A stretch of DNA of 64,000 bases from Brienomyrus brachyistius (GCF_023856365.1 NC_064551.1:14421027-14485026), one strand, 5' to 3'. Shown: positions 38,023 through 51,270, numbered from the stretch's first letter. Notes: generated from the letters alone by a model not told the origin. Numbers and translations are program-made.

Positions 38023-41000
38023 TACAGACCCACACTTGAGGAGTTTGACCAGGAGGCCCCCATTTTGCCACCATCTGCCTGGGGAGGGTATAAATAATAT
38101 GCTGGCAATAATAACCTTGCGTGTACTCTCACTAAGCTGAGCGGGCACTGAGGACAAATCCAGTCGCTGGAGCCACCCGGCCTGAGCAGCTGACATAAAT
38201 TAAGCACGGAGCTATTCAGTCCTGTAAATTGATATCCATGTTAGTCTCCCTGTCCAGCTCCTCTCTCTGCAACCATGGTGTGGAAGAATCGGCCGGGGAA
38301 GCTACACAGCCTAAGGCGTGCCCTGTGATTGCCCCCAGTCGCTCCAGACAAAACACGGCTTTCCATGATCCCAGTCGAGGTGCGTAATTTCGCCGATGGT
38401 GTTCCACTTTTGGATTACTCCCCGTCCCCCAAGCAGAATACACAACAGAGAAATGTGAGACCTATGTCAGATATTACTGTAAGCAGACTCCAGCCAGCTC
38501 TGTAGCTTAATGCAGCCTCAGATTGCATGAGGGACTCGTCTTTTGAGTTATTAAGGTGCACATCAGGCAGGAAACAATAGTGACCAACGACATGAGCTGC
38601 TGGAAGCGAGGTGGGGCGATTGCTCTCTCCGTACATCCCTAGATTTTATTTCTCATGTGGGCCGCCTTGACAGAAAACCACAGCTACCGTTACGGTGTTT
38701 TCAACATGGCCGCCCTGGTACACTGCCCACCATGTCAGCCTCGCTGCGATTACATGACCTGCCGGGCAGCCCCCCTTTTCTCCGAACCGATAACCACGGC
38801 ACCTGCTTGTTCTTCTGTTTAGACAATGTGACTCTTATAGACGGCACTGGCAATCAATTTGTCAGAGTAGGAAAAAAAAAACACAGATCACACGACTGAT
38901 CCTCTTAGAATGGTGAGATCAAGGGAAAATATTCATTAAAATATTCCCATTAGTATATATTAAGTTCCAGGTTTCAAGGAAAAGTCTGTAGATGCCTAAT
39001 GTATTTAAACGGGCAAAGGTTTACGAAGCATGTGATTGTCTTCGCACACTATTCATTTGACGCAGGTGGGTCTTTGGTATTCGTGCTGGAAATGGCAGGT
39101 CATGTGACACTCGGCCACACGCAACATCCACCATTATCGTCTTTTTACCACAGCTCTGTTACATCAGGCCTTACGTTCACATGAACATATAAGTGACTCT
39201 CTTTGGGTTTGTTCTTTGCACTAAACCTGTCAATGAACAATCAAGTCTATGCATGACCTGAGCAATAGTTCTACCGGACCAGGTTTTTTGCCATAAAACT
39301 GTAAATTTAATCTCTATGGCGTTAGCATCGCTCTTCAATCTTATTTTGAGCCAAAGGGTGCAGGACAGATTTAACGTCATTATGCAAAGCGTGGGTTTTG
39401 TAATAAAGGCCAGTAAGTGTATTCATTACAGTGAATTAGATACATGTTACATCTATACTGTCAGAGATGGTCTGCTTGCACGTGTACGGCGAACTGTTAA
39501 ACACGTGACACATCCATGAGTGAATTGTATGCATGTACAAAAATTGTAGTATAAAACAAAAACAAATGCCAGAAAAACTGCAGACCAAAACTTACAAATA
39601 ATATCGATCTGAGTCTATTAATTGCTTCTGTCGACCACTGGCTCAGGTATGCTTGGCTTTCCATGACATCACAGCCCAGGATACGTAAGGAGAAATTCAG
39701 CCCAGATGCCGCCATGTCAGGAACCCCTACAGCAGATTCACATATTTCCAATCTTTACTTTGATGCCTGGTTGTTTTTTAATCTTCTAGCCCAAACACCT
39801 GCATAATAAATAAAATAAATCCTCTGGATCTTTTCCCGGCGTACTTGTCTAATTATGTTTCCTCACTTTAATTTTTAAACCGTCAAAATAATGTAATATA
39901 ATAAAAATATAATTTTTATATACGGGAAATGTATTTTAACTTCAGCCAACTGACAATATATAGTATTTCCATTTATTTTCATTTACTAGTGATAGAGGAA
40001 TGAGACACAAATCAATATAGCTGCAAATCAATGAGGAGGGCAAAACTTAATGATCCAAATCTTAAAATAATTTCAAAATAAATCATGAAAGGGAAAATTA
40101 TGTTACATATTCCTGTAACAAATGTCTAATTCGGGGCAAAAATAGTTCATTCCGTCTTTCGGGATGTTGTACTAAAGCACAGCACGATGACTACAAAGTC
40201 TGTCAATTCACGACGGTCACGGAAAGCCACACTGACGCGTAATCGATCCCTTTAAAGGCTCCCATGCTGAAATTGAATAAACCGATAAATACTTAAATAC
40301 AATCATCAACAACAATTAAATGAAATAATACCAAGAGTAATCGGGCACAGCATGGGCCCATGTGTGTAGTGCACGTTTCGAGAACGGTATGTTTTTTTAA
40401 CAAATTTTATGTCATTGACATTTTCACTAAGCGTTACAGAAATAATTACAATTACGACATTGTAAATGTAGCCTGTTTAATGTAGCTACTAATGATGTGA
40501 GAACTCATAAAATGATGGTAATATCTCAACATCTTTAACAAAATCCGGTTTTACGTTGCTAGTTACATACTTGAAAAATTCCAAGGTGTTTAAGAACGTA
40601 CTTGTGCTCGGGTGTGCAGTAAATACACAATGGTTATAGATAACAAAATCGGTTCTATTGCTGTTAATTTATTGATGCCGTGCCTCTTTTGGTTTGGTCA
40701 CTCTGGGAGTCTTTGATAAACTCTTCTTGCCTCCTACAGTGATGCTCTCATCCCATTCCACCGGGATCAAATGGCCTCCGACTGAAGAGGACACTTTCAT
40801 TTATACATCAAGTCGCAGGATGCACGATATTAATGGAGTGCTTGGCTAGGTTGCTTACGATACCGGGGATTTCAACTTTCCGTTTGATCCCGGGGGGGCA
40901 GCGTGTCCTGCCCGCAGGGAGACGCGAAACGTGCTAGGAAAAACATATTTACATATATTTTTACTCCGCTTAAGCGTCTGAATGATTGCAAGTAAACCAG

Positions 41001-41996
41001 GCACGTTTGATATTTTCGCGCACCGATTTCGATAAACTGTAATTTCGCAAATTAAAGCTGAAACAGCTTATTATATTTCCTATTCCTTCGCCTTTCGACG
41101 CGCGGTGCTCAGGACCGTAACACGAGCGCCTTCATCCCGGGCTTAAAATCCTGCCTGTATTTCATCGACGCCGCAATAAAAAAAGCGTGTGATGTGTTTT
41201 ATACTGGAAAAAAATAATCAATGAAATTAAAAATAAAAACAGCGGACAAAGAGGGCTGTGCTGGCTGACTTTTAACGCTCCAGTGGTTACTTGACATGAG
41301 CCTCCTGTACCCCCCCCCCCCCCCCACTCGCCGCTGCTGGCTGTGCTTAGACACGGGACGGTTTAGGCTTTAATAACCTGCTTCCCCATAACTAAAAAAG
41401 AAAAAGGCGCGTATGTGCGCGTTTTTGGTCAAGTGTCCCCCATGTATACGTGTGGTGTATAAGTGTTTAAGTGTTATATATGTGGCCGCTTTGTGTGTGA
41501 ACGTGGGTATGAGTGTTTTGATGTTTTTTTTTTCTTCCCCAAATTTCCTCAAAGCGAATTATCTATGCAGTCTTTATCCGATCAGCCGTATACACACCCA
41601 GCCAAAAAATCTGCCCCACTTTCTATTACCGATGAGTAACGTGAGGGTACAAAGGAAGAACTGTCTTTGAGTTGAAATCCGGCAGGTTTAAGAAGCGGTT
41701 TCACTTTTAACATCTTAAGTCATCTCACCCTTTTTTGCTGGATAAGAATCATTAATTGTACCATCCGATCGTCATTATTTTTACATACAGACATGGTAAT
41801 TTAACCATTCAAGGTAATACTAGAAATAAACGGTTGTCCCACCAGCTGTGGCCACACCATTGCAAATGTATTGCACATATATCGTTAAAACATATGATGA
41901 AAAAGTTTAAATATATCAGAAGTAACTATTATTAGTTATATGCATTTGTTTTATGAGGTTATATATAACATATCTTGTAATAAAATAACTCCTTAC

Positions 41997-42205
41997 CTGA
42001 GTTGCTGCTACAGAATCCAAAGCAAGGAAAGATTAATCCAGAATAAAAACTGATGGCAAAGGGATGTCAAAGTGCTATCTTGAATCCGGCGTGGTGAACG
42101 ATGCGGGCTGAGGCTATCCAGCTGCCCGCGTCCCCGCTACAGAGCATCACAGGGCTGCGATCGTTCTCCGCCGCAGCCGAAAGGTGGATCGCCAGCGCTC
42201 CGCGC
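41997..42205 (-). other. nrxn3: Candidate non-coding first exon (5' UTR) of the alpha-neurexin gene
   Basis: No neurexin domain is encoded here. The block is CpG-rich, begins about 30 bp downstream of a TATA box at 42228-42234, and ends at a consensus splice donor CAG|GTAAGG (last exon base 41997). It has the right strand and spacing to be the untranslated first exon splicing over about 6 kb to the first coding exon. Alpha-neurexin genes are known to have a mostly untranslated exon 1. The 5' end is inferred from TATA spacing and could lie anywhere from about 42195 to 42225. The assignment to nrxn3 is inferred from strand, distance and the lack of any other gene. Confidence 0.62.
42067..42147 (-). 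promoter_or_regulatory. Upstream ORF of 26 codons in the candidate 5' UTR exon
   Basis: The ATG at 42147-42145 opens a 26-codon frame that stops with TGA at 42069-42067, wholly inside the candidate first exon. It has G at -3 and is the only ATG seen between the TATA boxes and the splice donor. The peptide (starts MLCSGDAGSW) resembles nothing I recognise. If the exon is real, such a uORF would be expected to reduce or condition translation from the main start. The longer open frame to 42297 begins upstream of the TATA boxes and is unlikely to be transcribed. Confidence 0.45.
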
Positions 42206-42223
42206 AAACACTCACTATAGGGC

Positions 42224-42308
42224 CGCCTTTTATAGCAGGACACGCCTTTTATACCGCGTCCGGGACTCGCCTCCGAGTGACGAAGCAGTCGGAGCAACGC
42301 CTTTTAAA
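42224..42308 (-). promoter_or_regulatory. Core promoter with tandem TATA boxes
   Basis: On the minus strand TATAAAAGGCG occurs at 42253-42243 and again at 42234-42224, exactly 19 bp apart. A related TTTAAAAGGCG lies at 42308-42298. CpG-dense sequence follows and leads into the candidate first exon. Two perfect TATA boxes so close together could set two alternative start sites, at about 42223 and 42204. TATA and CpG content are seen directly; promoter activity is inferred. Confidence 0.6.
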
Positions 42309-43409
42309 TGGCGAATCGCGAAATGCACGACCGATCTCTCCTCATAATTAGCGGACTAATAGAAAATCATTTGAATGCTTGCCTATCATTAATGACCCAC
42401 GAAGACAGCGAGCGCAATAGTTTTGAGAGACGCCTTCAATCTGTGAGTAAAGGAAAGGTGTAATTCGCTCCCGAATCAAGAACTTTTAAAATAGTTGATT
42501 CAGCACCTTGGACAGGGCACGACGCTGTACGCCCACGAAAACCGGTGACTCCTCTCCACCAAAACATGACGCAGCAGCCATAAACATAAATGTGACAGGC
42601 CTAAGATTTACTTCTCCTGAGCTGTTAATTTTAAAAAAAGAATTGTTTCCTGAAACTGGGAATCTTACTGCATCCACTGTGTTCAATGACAAGAATGATA
42701 TTCTGCTCCATCGACCAGGGTGTCTCCTGCCTTGGAGAGGCTCCTGGCTCACTGTAACACCCTAGAAGAAAATACTACCCTTAGTATTTAGTGACTATAT
42801 AAAACTTAAGCAGCACTAACCCTCAGAGTTACCTCTGTGTGTTTCTCAATGTCAGTGCTGGTGTAAAGAGCAGTAATGTGGAGCAACAGCCAGTCACCCT
42901 CTCACACCATTTGCAGGCTCAGGTTTACAGTCCCGGACAGGCCACTTTACCCCCGAATGGATTCAGTAAAAACTCAACAGGAGAACTATAAATGGGAGAT
43001 GTGTTAGACCTGGGATGCTTATATGATCTCAGATGAGGACATTTGCCAGACTGATAAATAATGTAACGTAATACTGGATGCAGCCATTTACTTTTCACAG
43101 GACACGGCGCCTTCTCAGAGGAACCGCGATGGAGTCGCAGAGCCAATTAACCTGCTCTCAGCCAGCTAAAACACAATGAAGCTCCTCCCAGGGCAGCCCG
43201 GCTGTGTCTCACAGGGCAGCTTAGAGTCGTGGTGTAGAAAGGTAATGTGACCCTTCCCTCAAAGGGCCCTGCTTTTTCTAAATCCCCAGCCGGCTCTTTG
43301 AGTGCAGGCTTCTTCATGTCCTGCACAATTAATTCACTTTATGGTCAATTGCATTCTTTGCCAAGGTCATAACTTTCAATGAAATGACATAACAAAGGTA
43401 ATAAAAATG

Positions 43410-43660
43410 ATAAAATGCATAAGCATTCTGAGGCACTCTGGGTAGTTCTGCAGCCTCACACTTTGATGGTTGTGAGTTTTATTCCCGCCCCTGCTTCCGT
43501 GTGTGTTGAGTTCACACGTGGGCATCCCCTGGCATCTCCCACAGCCCAAAAACATGTGGTTAGGTGACATCTTGGCTCTTAATTACCCACAGCATCCTGC
43601 CCAGGGTATTTTCATCCTCTAGGCCAGTACTTACTGGGATAGGAACCAGGGTCATCAGAA
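43410..43660 (+). repeat. Diverged SINE (DANA/V-SINE type)
   Basis: A decayed head (TCTGCAGCCTCACAC...GTTGTGAGTTTTATTCCC) is followed by TGTGTTGAGTTCACACGTG, TCCCACAGCCCAAAAACATG and a 3' part (CCTGCCCAGGGTATTTTCATCC...GGGATAGGAACC). Confidence 0.5.
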
Positions 43661-43702
43661 ACGTGCACTGGATGCGCACTGGATGTGCACTGGATGTGCT
43701 CC
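43661..43702. repeat. 12-bp tandem repeat, about 3 copies
   Basis: Units of GTGCACTGGATG or GCGCACTGGATG lie at the 3' end of the SINE remnant. Confidence 0.75.
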
Positions 43703-44587
43703 GGGGAACTTAGACAGACAGATAAACATTTATAATTAACTGGAAACCTATGGTAAGACTCCGCTAATGAGAGTGCGGATCTCTGCCAGGACGTAACGCA
43801 AAAGTAAAAGTATACTGTAAGAAAGTGAATGCTTCAGAGTGGATCGGTTAGTGAGCTCACTGAGTTGTGGTCAGTTTAGAACTTTTAGTCAATGCTTCCA
43901 TACTCATGTAATTTGAATGTGAATTGAATTTTTTTTTTCAATTGGAAAAGGTTGTGGGGTGCATGATTCGAATGTGAAATAAAGGCGCATTTCATTTTAG
44001 GGAAGTTCAGTGAAATCTGGAGGCCTAATTTCTAGAAATGAATGCTAGGTTTTAATGTAGATTGCATTGTTCGATGTCAGTGACCAATTGAAACGTATGT
44101 GAAACATTTCACTTAAAAAACAAACATACTCTGTATAAATCAAAACATAAACCCAGAGACCCAGTAAATTGACAGGGAATCGACTGGCCGAATTCGCAGT
44201 TAGGGTCACGGAGGCATAGAATTCCGAAATCCGAGGACGTGACAGTATATACAATAAAATAAAATGCAGTACAAATTCTGACAACGGTGAACAAAATAAG
44301 GTTTTAAGATTTATCTTGGTATATTAAATACTTGTTTTAGAGTGAACTATTTAACTGGAGTGATTTTATTAGTCATTAATAGCGATACTATTATTACTTA
44401 ATATAAGAAAGGATAAACAGCTGAAAATATAATGTTCCCGACAGTCTAATTACAGTATTATTTGAAATATTGTTATTGCTGCAGTTTTAAATGGCATGAT
44501 TTTGGAATCTCAATGAGGTTTTTATTTCCTATTTAAAGGAATTTCTTTGAATCCCCTGTAATCATCACCTTCCTTAATTATTTAGCG

Positions 44588-44658
44588 TTCAATAATAATA
44601 ATCCTAACAATAACAATAATGATAATAACAATAATAATAACAAAAATAATAATAAAAG
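44588..44658. repeat. AAT/AAC simple repeat
   Basis: AATAATAATAATCCTAACAATAAC-type run. Confidence 0.85.
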
Positions 44659-46427
44659 CTACAGGTAAACAGCTGCTTTTGCTAAAGCAATGCTGTGATT
44701 TTATTTGTTTTTCTTTATTTTTTCATTCTCTGCTGATGGTGTGCAGTTTACCAACATTGATACAACTGAATACTATTACACAAAGAAAGATTCATTGCAT
44801 TTATTATCCTGCTTAATCAGCAGGTTTCCCTCTGTTGGTCTTAAGCAGCGACCTGCTGGCCACCCTCATAACCAGCCAATTAAGCAGGTCCTAAGGAAGC
44901 CGGCAGTGGAGCGTGTAACCGTGCTGTTCCTCTGCGTCTTGTGCTCCTCCTACCTGTGTCAAACCCGTTTAAATGGGTTCTGGTATGACCTGCCGATGAC
45001 TCATAGCCAGTTAGGTGGCCAAAGATTTGGGCAGCCAATGGCAGCTGCTTTCACTTTATTCTGGGCTGATGTTGTGTTTCTGTTAAAAGCAATGTCTACG
45101 ACAGTGCTTGAATCTAATTTTATCCATCGCTTATGTTCAAGGCCATCAAAACTCTTTTCAATTCCAATATTTTCGCATTTCATGGAACAGCTATTACACT
45201 GAAGAAATGGACTGTATTGCTTTTTGTGCAATTAAATATATTTAGGTTTTTCCATAATAAATCAATTTGGATTTCCATTCTGACTGGATAGCCTGTAATA
45301 GCACTAACTTATGAAGTCGATATTGAATCCTCCTTTTTGGTTTATACATTTATAGGAGACCGTCTGGGTCTGAATCACTCCGGGCAGGACGCAAAGAGAG
45401 ATGTGTGATGGGAGGAAGAAGCAGGGGATGTATTTGGGGGGAGGGGGAGGTAAAGTGAGCTTAATTAAGTCAACAGGGGAGCAAAACAGGAAGGAAGCCA
45501 TGGTCATGTGAGGAACAGGAGCACACAAGAAAGTGGAAAAGACACCGAATCCCAGTGTGGAATGGAGGCTGGATTTGGGGTCTGTATGGGATTGTGGGGT
45601 CTGACAGAACATACATCTGGGTTTGTCATTGGGAACAGAAATGTCAACCTCCCCCCCATCCCTCTGAATTGCAGGCAGCAGACTGACCCTAAAATCTTCA
45701 CAGCCCCGCGAAGGCCCTGATCGGGCCGCTTCTCCCACAGCATGTGGCCCTAACCTTTCTCCCAGCGTCCAGCTGCTCCAGCTGGGAAAGAAGGTCACAG
45801 CCAGTCATGTTTAAAGTACATTTCTACATAAAAGTCCATGTGTGTACAGAACTTCCAAAGCAGCCTGACTCAGCACGTCATTTCCACTGTGTGTACATCA
45901 GCAGTATGGAGATTCCACAGAGGCACAGCGGACCCCCAGCAAAGAATACACCTCAGCCCTATTGGACACCAAACAGCATGTTTGCACCCAACTGACGTCA
46001 CACAGGAAATTTCGGCATGCCAGCTGTCCTCCTCATCATGCTTCCCGCCGATCCGGTTTCTTCAATATAAAACCCAGCAGGGTACTACCCCCCCCCCTCC
46101 CCCCCCCAGTGACCTGAACAATGGCATTGAACAGTATCGGACGCCAGCTGCAGAGCGACACACCACCCAAGCCAGTGGCCTCGCCACCTTATTACTGCAT
46201 GGCAAAAGCCCCCGCAGGCCATCCGCTCATCGCGCCACTGCCACTGCCACTGCCAGCTTCGACGCCAATGGATCAAGCCGATGCGTCTCCAGCTGACTCA
46301 TACTGAACTCAGATTGGGTGTAATTAACAGAATACCATGACAGCAAATAATCCTCATAAAGTTATAAACAGTTTTAAATGCCATAATTATATTTATTTTT
46401 CAAGGAAGTGGTGAATGGTGCTGTTTC

Positions 46428-46548
46428 AGGGCTGGACTGGCCATCTGGCATACCAGGCAACTTTCCAGTGGGCCAATGGGTGAGAGGGCTGGCAAATGTT
46501 ATTGTGAGGGACCCCAAAGTCCAGGGCAAAATTCCCAGTCCAGCCTTA
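46428..46548. repeat. Small inverted-repeat DNA element
   Basis: CAGGGCTGGACTGG at the left and CCCAGTCCAGCC at the right are inverted copies, with CATCTGGCATACCAGGC and GTGGGCCAATGGG inside. Similar short elements are widespread in vertebrates. No target duplication was recognised. Confidence 0.55.
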
Positions 46549-47000
46549 TATGATCATTTTTTAGGTGCTGAGAAATGAATACATGTTAAAATTCCAAACA
46601 CGCATCCTCCAGGGCTTGTCCAATAAGATGTCACAGGTTGTAAAAAAAAAAACTAAAAAAAAAAATGGGTTTGCTAATCCTTTAGCTAAGTTTAGCCCGG
46701 TTAAAGTCAGATGGAATCGGCCCATGACGGCCATGTTCTCAGGACGGTCATCCCCTACGGTTCTGAGTCACCATCTCTCCCGGGTTCCTAGCGGACATGA
46801 CTCGCCACGCAGTGCCAGCTTCTGAGGCAGGGGAGCGTGTCTTCCTCACGCCTCATTACCGAGGATATCCATCGGCTGTGTGTGCTCTCCCCACGGCTTC
46901 CCCCAGCGTCCCCTCTGCCCGATCCACTCTTCGTCTGAACGGTGTACCGATCCACGATCCTCGCTCGCTCCGCGACTACACCCCCATATCCGAGCACCTC

Positions 47001-47026
47001 CATATATATATATATATATATATATT
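47001..47026. repeat. (AT)n microsatellite
   Basis: Perfect AT run. Confidence 0.95.
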
Positions 47027-48591
47027 TGCTTGCTATCAAGGGGAGTGCTGTGTAAACATGGGCACTCTATAAAGCCCCTGAATTACATTCATAGCCATTA
47101 AAATGTGGGGCTGCTCGTTATCGCAGACGCGTACTGTCAGACCGTGACAGATTGCTGACATCGGAGGTAAAAAGTGCCTACAAGTGGGGAAAAAAATTGC
47201 CAGATTATTAGCATTCTTACGGTGTCGCATAAAACAGCAATGATAAAACACAGAAAAGATTAAAATGCAAGTTAGTAAGGTTTGGTCAGCTCTATTCATA
47301 TTTTATTCATATTTCTCGCTGTTTGCTTTTACACCTGAAGCAATCCAGCTCTTCTCGCTCTTATGTCACCGTTGAGAGGCTGTTGAGGTTTTGTTATAAA
47401 ATGGTTCCTTCATATACACTTTGAATTAATGCAACAGCAGGCTCAGGCGGAAGAATTAATTTGCCAGTTTAGATGAGTGCCTGCCTGTCTGACTTCAGGG
47501 TTGCTGGGCCCGGTAGGTTGCCGCTGCCGTGGGGGGGGGGTGGTCACCATTAGCCCCCCACCTCTGACATTAAATTCACTTTCAGCCGCTCCTTTCCAGC
47601 TGAAGAAAGTCATATGTAGCAAAAGTGTGCCCCCCCCCCCCCCCCCCGCCCCACAGGCCCCTGGAATGATCTGCAAGGATTGAGCGCACACTTGCTGACA
47701 AATCACAGGCGTGCACCGTGCACCTCCCCTCTGATCTAAGGGTCAGGGCAGTCCGTGCTTTTAACGCGCTCTGACATGGTAAACCAGATTCTAAAGCACT
47801 TTTAGACCACACCTCCAGGAGATGCAATGCTCAGAATCCAAATATATAAAGAAGAATGGCTGAAAATGAGCTATTAAATGGATAATATTTAATATCACAT
47901 GGAATGGAAGCTGATACCCTCTGATGGTCCTTGTATCGCCACAGGGGTGGATTTGTAAGGCAGTCTGGCCAATCAGATTAGAGATGCAACCATCAGCGAT
48001 GGGAGGGTCAAGCATGACGTCTAGTTGCGGTCAATAATTCATCAGTATACATAATACCAATGCTAATTTTACTGCTCACTGCATATTCCCTGCAAAAGAA
48101 TGTCAGGCACTTAGAAACTGCAAAATGATTATTGCCGGTTTTGTTTAATTACGTTCAAGAGGCTCACGGTTAAAAGTGACCTTCATAGGAGATAAATTGG
48201 TCAGTGGCTCTCTGGGGACAGGTGTCGGGTTAAGTCATGGAAGCGTGAATGTTTGGGGTCGAGAGCACCTAGAAATACCCCGAGTGGTCAGTATCTCACT
48301 GAACACACTCTGTTTACAGAGTTTTCTCATTCACGATACAGGCGGTAATTTTGGGTGCAGCCCTTGTCTACCCATGGATCACTACGCTCTCCTGTATTCC
48401 AAGTTGCTCACGCAAGTCAATAGGATAAATCAGAACTTTTGTTCCTGGTCACCTTGGCCTGTAAGCCCGGCCAGTATCATAGCATGCTTACATTTTATCA
48501 GTGTACAACTAATTAAAAAGCAATACTAAACTTAATGATTTTGTTCGTGCAGATGTCCTGGCGAAGCAGTCTGTCACATAACATTGTCTGA

Positions 48592-48727
48592 ATCTTCACG
48601 ATGGACTGGAGTTCCGCTTAGGCTGTGCCCCTGCCTTGTTCCCCAAGCTACCTGGGACAGGCTCCAGGCCCCCGGCCCCCGGCGCCCGAGAGACCCTCAG
48701 CAGTATAAGTGGCTGGAAGATGGATGG
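48592..48727 (+). repeat. SINE 3' fragment
   Basis: GATGGACTGGAGTTCCG, CCCCTGCCTTGTTCCCCAAG, CTGGGACAGGCTCCAGGCCC and a GTATAAGTGGCTGGAAGATG-GATGGATT end match the 3' part of fish SINEs. Confidence 0.6.
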
Positions 48728-49655
48728 ATTTTTCAGGAAATAAGATGTGCCAAAACTCTTCTGAGTTAATTGCATCTGACTTTGAGTTTCACTAGAGCTG
48801 GAATTGTGAAACATAACTGGCCAAAGAAATAAAATAAAAATAAAAATAAAAAAACAGAAAAAGATAAAATAGACTTTGTATGTGTGCCACTGTAGGCATG
48901 TGGTAAATACCAAGCCTACAATGAACTGGAATAAACAAGCTTCCCAAATGAATTATTCCACAAATTATTCCACATACTCCACGTTTCTGATTAAATATAC
49001 CAAAATACTCAGCCAAATTAATGAATGAGAATTAATACTCAGCTCCAGAAAGGCACACTTCACATTCAGAATAATGCCGACATCAGGACTACCGGAACAA
49101 GTGAGGCGTAAAAATCACCTTGGCCTTTTCCGAAAGGCTAATCAGTGATTGTTATCCTCACCGCCTTGACAATAGGTGGTATTGTTGGGCAGCCGCGCTG
49201 CCTCAGGAGCTGTGAAGCATTCAGCGAACCTGCTAGTCTTACACAGTGTTCGGGGAAATGCACATGCAGTATCAAGGCCTGGCAGAGAAGGCACACTGTT
49301 TTCCCAAGACGACGCTTTCTCTATCAGAGAGCCGGCTGAGGAGCCCGTCAGAATGACACCATTGTTCTGAGGCAAACCACAGCTGAGTAACCATCCGAAT
49401 AAAAGTCTGTGTAACAAAAGGGGAACAGGACGAATAGGGGAGAGAGGAGAGGTACAGAGAGAAATATGAAAAATAAACAAAACGAAGACATGGTGAGGAG
49501 GAACATCCTGAGCAGGATGGAGGAAGTACAGAAGGGCTGGTGTTCTTCACCTCATTGATGGTCGACCTTCTGTCCCATTGCATCTTCGGCCTCCCTTTAT
49601 GGTCTCTGAACTTAAGCTCTGCCTGCTGAAGTTTAGCGTTGCTGACAGAGCTGGA

Positions 49656-49796
49656 CATTTCAGGTTCAGGAAGCGTAAATCCAGATCAGGATTTTGTTTC
49701 AACCCACCAGCTGAGTATAATGAATCCCAGTCACAGAGTAACTGGTTGGGTGAAGCAAAATCCCGGTCTGGACTTTTACTCTCTGGACCTGAAATG
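49656..49796. mobile_element. Foldback (palindromic) MITE-like element
   Basis: The left arm (CATTTCAGGTTCAGG, CCAGATCAGGATTTTGTTTC, AACCCACCAG) and the reverse complement of the right arm (CATTTCAGGTCCAGAG, CCAGACCGGGATTTTGCTTC, CACCCAACCAG) align over about 55 bp. Almost the whole element is a hairpin. A single arm occurs at 249-312. Confidence 0.65.
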
Positions 49797-51225
49797 CCCA
49801 CCTCTGGTTGTTGACGGTGACTGTGGAGACACAGATTCGTAAGATTTGTTTGTTGATGGGCAAAATAAGGAGGACTGTAGCTTGTGTCATAATTCAGGAC
49901 TAATTAGGGGATTGATTGGATCTGAACTGCACTGGTAAATAAACAGCTAAAAGATGAGATACCTTAGTCTTTATGGCTGTCACCATCTGCTTATAAGGCA
50001 CCAGCCATGATTATGTAGCTTTGCGGGGATGGAGTACTTTTCAGAAGTCTTGAGGCCATGTTGCACACGTTCCTCTGTCCTTACATGGAAGCAACTACAG
50101 CTTCTATGCTCTGCAGCCAGGCCAGTCACATTTGAAATTGAGGAAGTAATTAACCTTAATTGCTGACAAATATCCCATCACGTACGTAAGGCAAAAAAAA
50201 CGTGTATTTGCTATTTCAGTAATAATAAAAGAAAAATTATAATAAATGCTTGCCAGTGGTGGCAGAAGGGAAACACCCACTCGTAAGTGCACATTTCTAT
50301 TCTTTCCCGAGGATATCTGGTTCTATATTTGACGTACCAGACACATGTTCATCAGATCCCCAGCCCACAGCAAATCAGCTCGCACTGCGAAGACGGACAG
50401 GCTGCCAGCTACCGGCGTCAGCATGACGAACGGAGTTTCTGAGACTTACTGAATCCCGCCGTTGCTTGGCGAGCGGTGCTGCTAGCACTCGAACCTCAGG
50501 CCAAGAAGCCCAGAAGGGGGCCTTAGCTCGGCGAGCTGCTGGGATTGGCTGCGGGACTGTCCTTTAAACGCCGATCACAAGCCGGTCGAAGCTGATTCCT
50601 CCTGTGCCACCCATCAGCTGGTGAGTTGGTGAGGGGGTAAGATGCTGTAAGCACTGAAGGTGCTCAGCATCATCGCAAAATGGCTGGCGGGCACCGTGAC
50701 AGGTCCCCGCCGGGCTCCTGGCTGGCTCTCTGAGAGCGGGGTGCATGTCAGGACGCTGGTGCTGGATGGATTTGCACACAGCTTGCCGTCTTTCTGCCAG
50801 GAAAGCTTTCGGTTCTAACTTAAAATGGATTCTTACTCACAGTTATTGCAAGCAATTAAAATTTATGACAGCAGGACTAAATTACCATGCATGGAACAAT
50901 ATAAGGCACAACTATTTTGGGCAGCAGTGAAGGAAGCTTCACAAATGAATGCGCATACAGACTTACAGCTTAATACATAGAGAATGCTATCCCGTATAAA
51001 GCTGAAATTCACCAGGGAGTAGTGAATATCAGATAGCAGGCGCAGAGGTCGGTCCCCTAGGCATTCTGGGAGATCGGACATGGGGTATCGTAGTGGGTCA
51101 GTGGCATCACTGTAGCCTAATACCTACAGGGTCTTGTGTGGGGGGGGGGACGCTTATATTCCACCCACTCTGTTTGGATAGTAAAGCTGTAGTTTCTAAA
51201 TTGCTTAGTATAGTGAGTCTGTGTC

Positions 51226-51228
51226 TGT

Positions 51229-51259
<31 letters not shown>
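51226..51259. repeat. (GT)n microsatellite
   Basis: GT run directly upstream of a SINE fragment. Confidence 0.92.
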
Positions 51260-51270
51260 GATGCCCTTCT

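Larger units (their letters stand above)
36075..41996 (-). other. nrxn3: Intron 1 of the neurexin gene (inferred)
   Basis: This runs from the donor GTAAGG at 41996 to an unresolved acceptor near the coding exon; 36075 assumes the acceptor preceding 36074. Both candidate acceptors are weak to moderate. The intron holds a SINE head, a 400-bp inverted-repeat element and another SINE-like fragment at 37.2-38.0 kb, and a poly-C tract (41310-41325). The stretch 38021-41309 is AT-rich single-copy-looking DNA in which I see no exon, tRNA or repeat. CpG density rises again at 40.8-41.2 kb, before exon 1. Confidence 0.6.

Noticed and set aside
42067..42297. 76-codon minus-strand frame as a protein gene
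   Set aside because: Its first ATG lies upstream of both TATA boxes; only the last 26 codons fall in the predicted transcript, so it is reported as a uORF.
44705..45202. 165-codon plus-strand frame
   Set aside because: No domain or conserved motif recognised; composition is that of AT-rich flank.
45304..45798. 164-codon minus-strand frame
   Set aside because: No domain, no splice context, G-rich patch gives the proline run.
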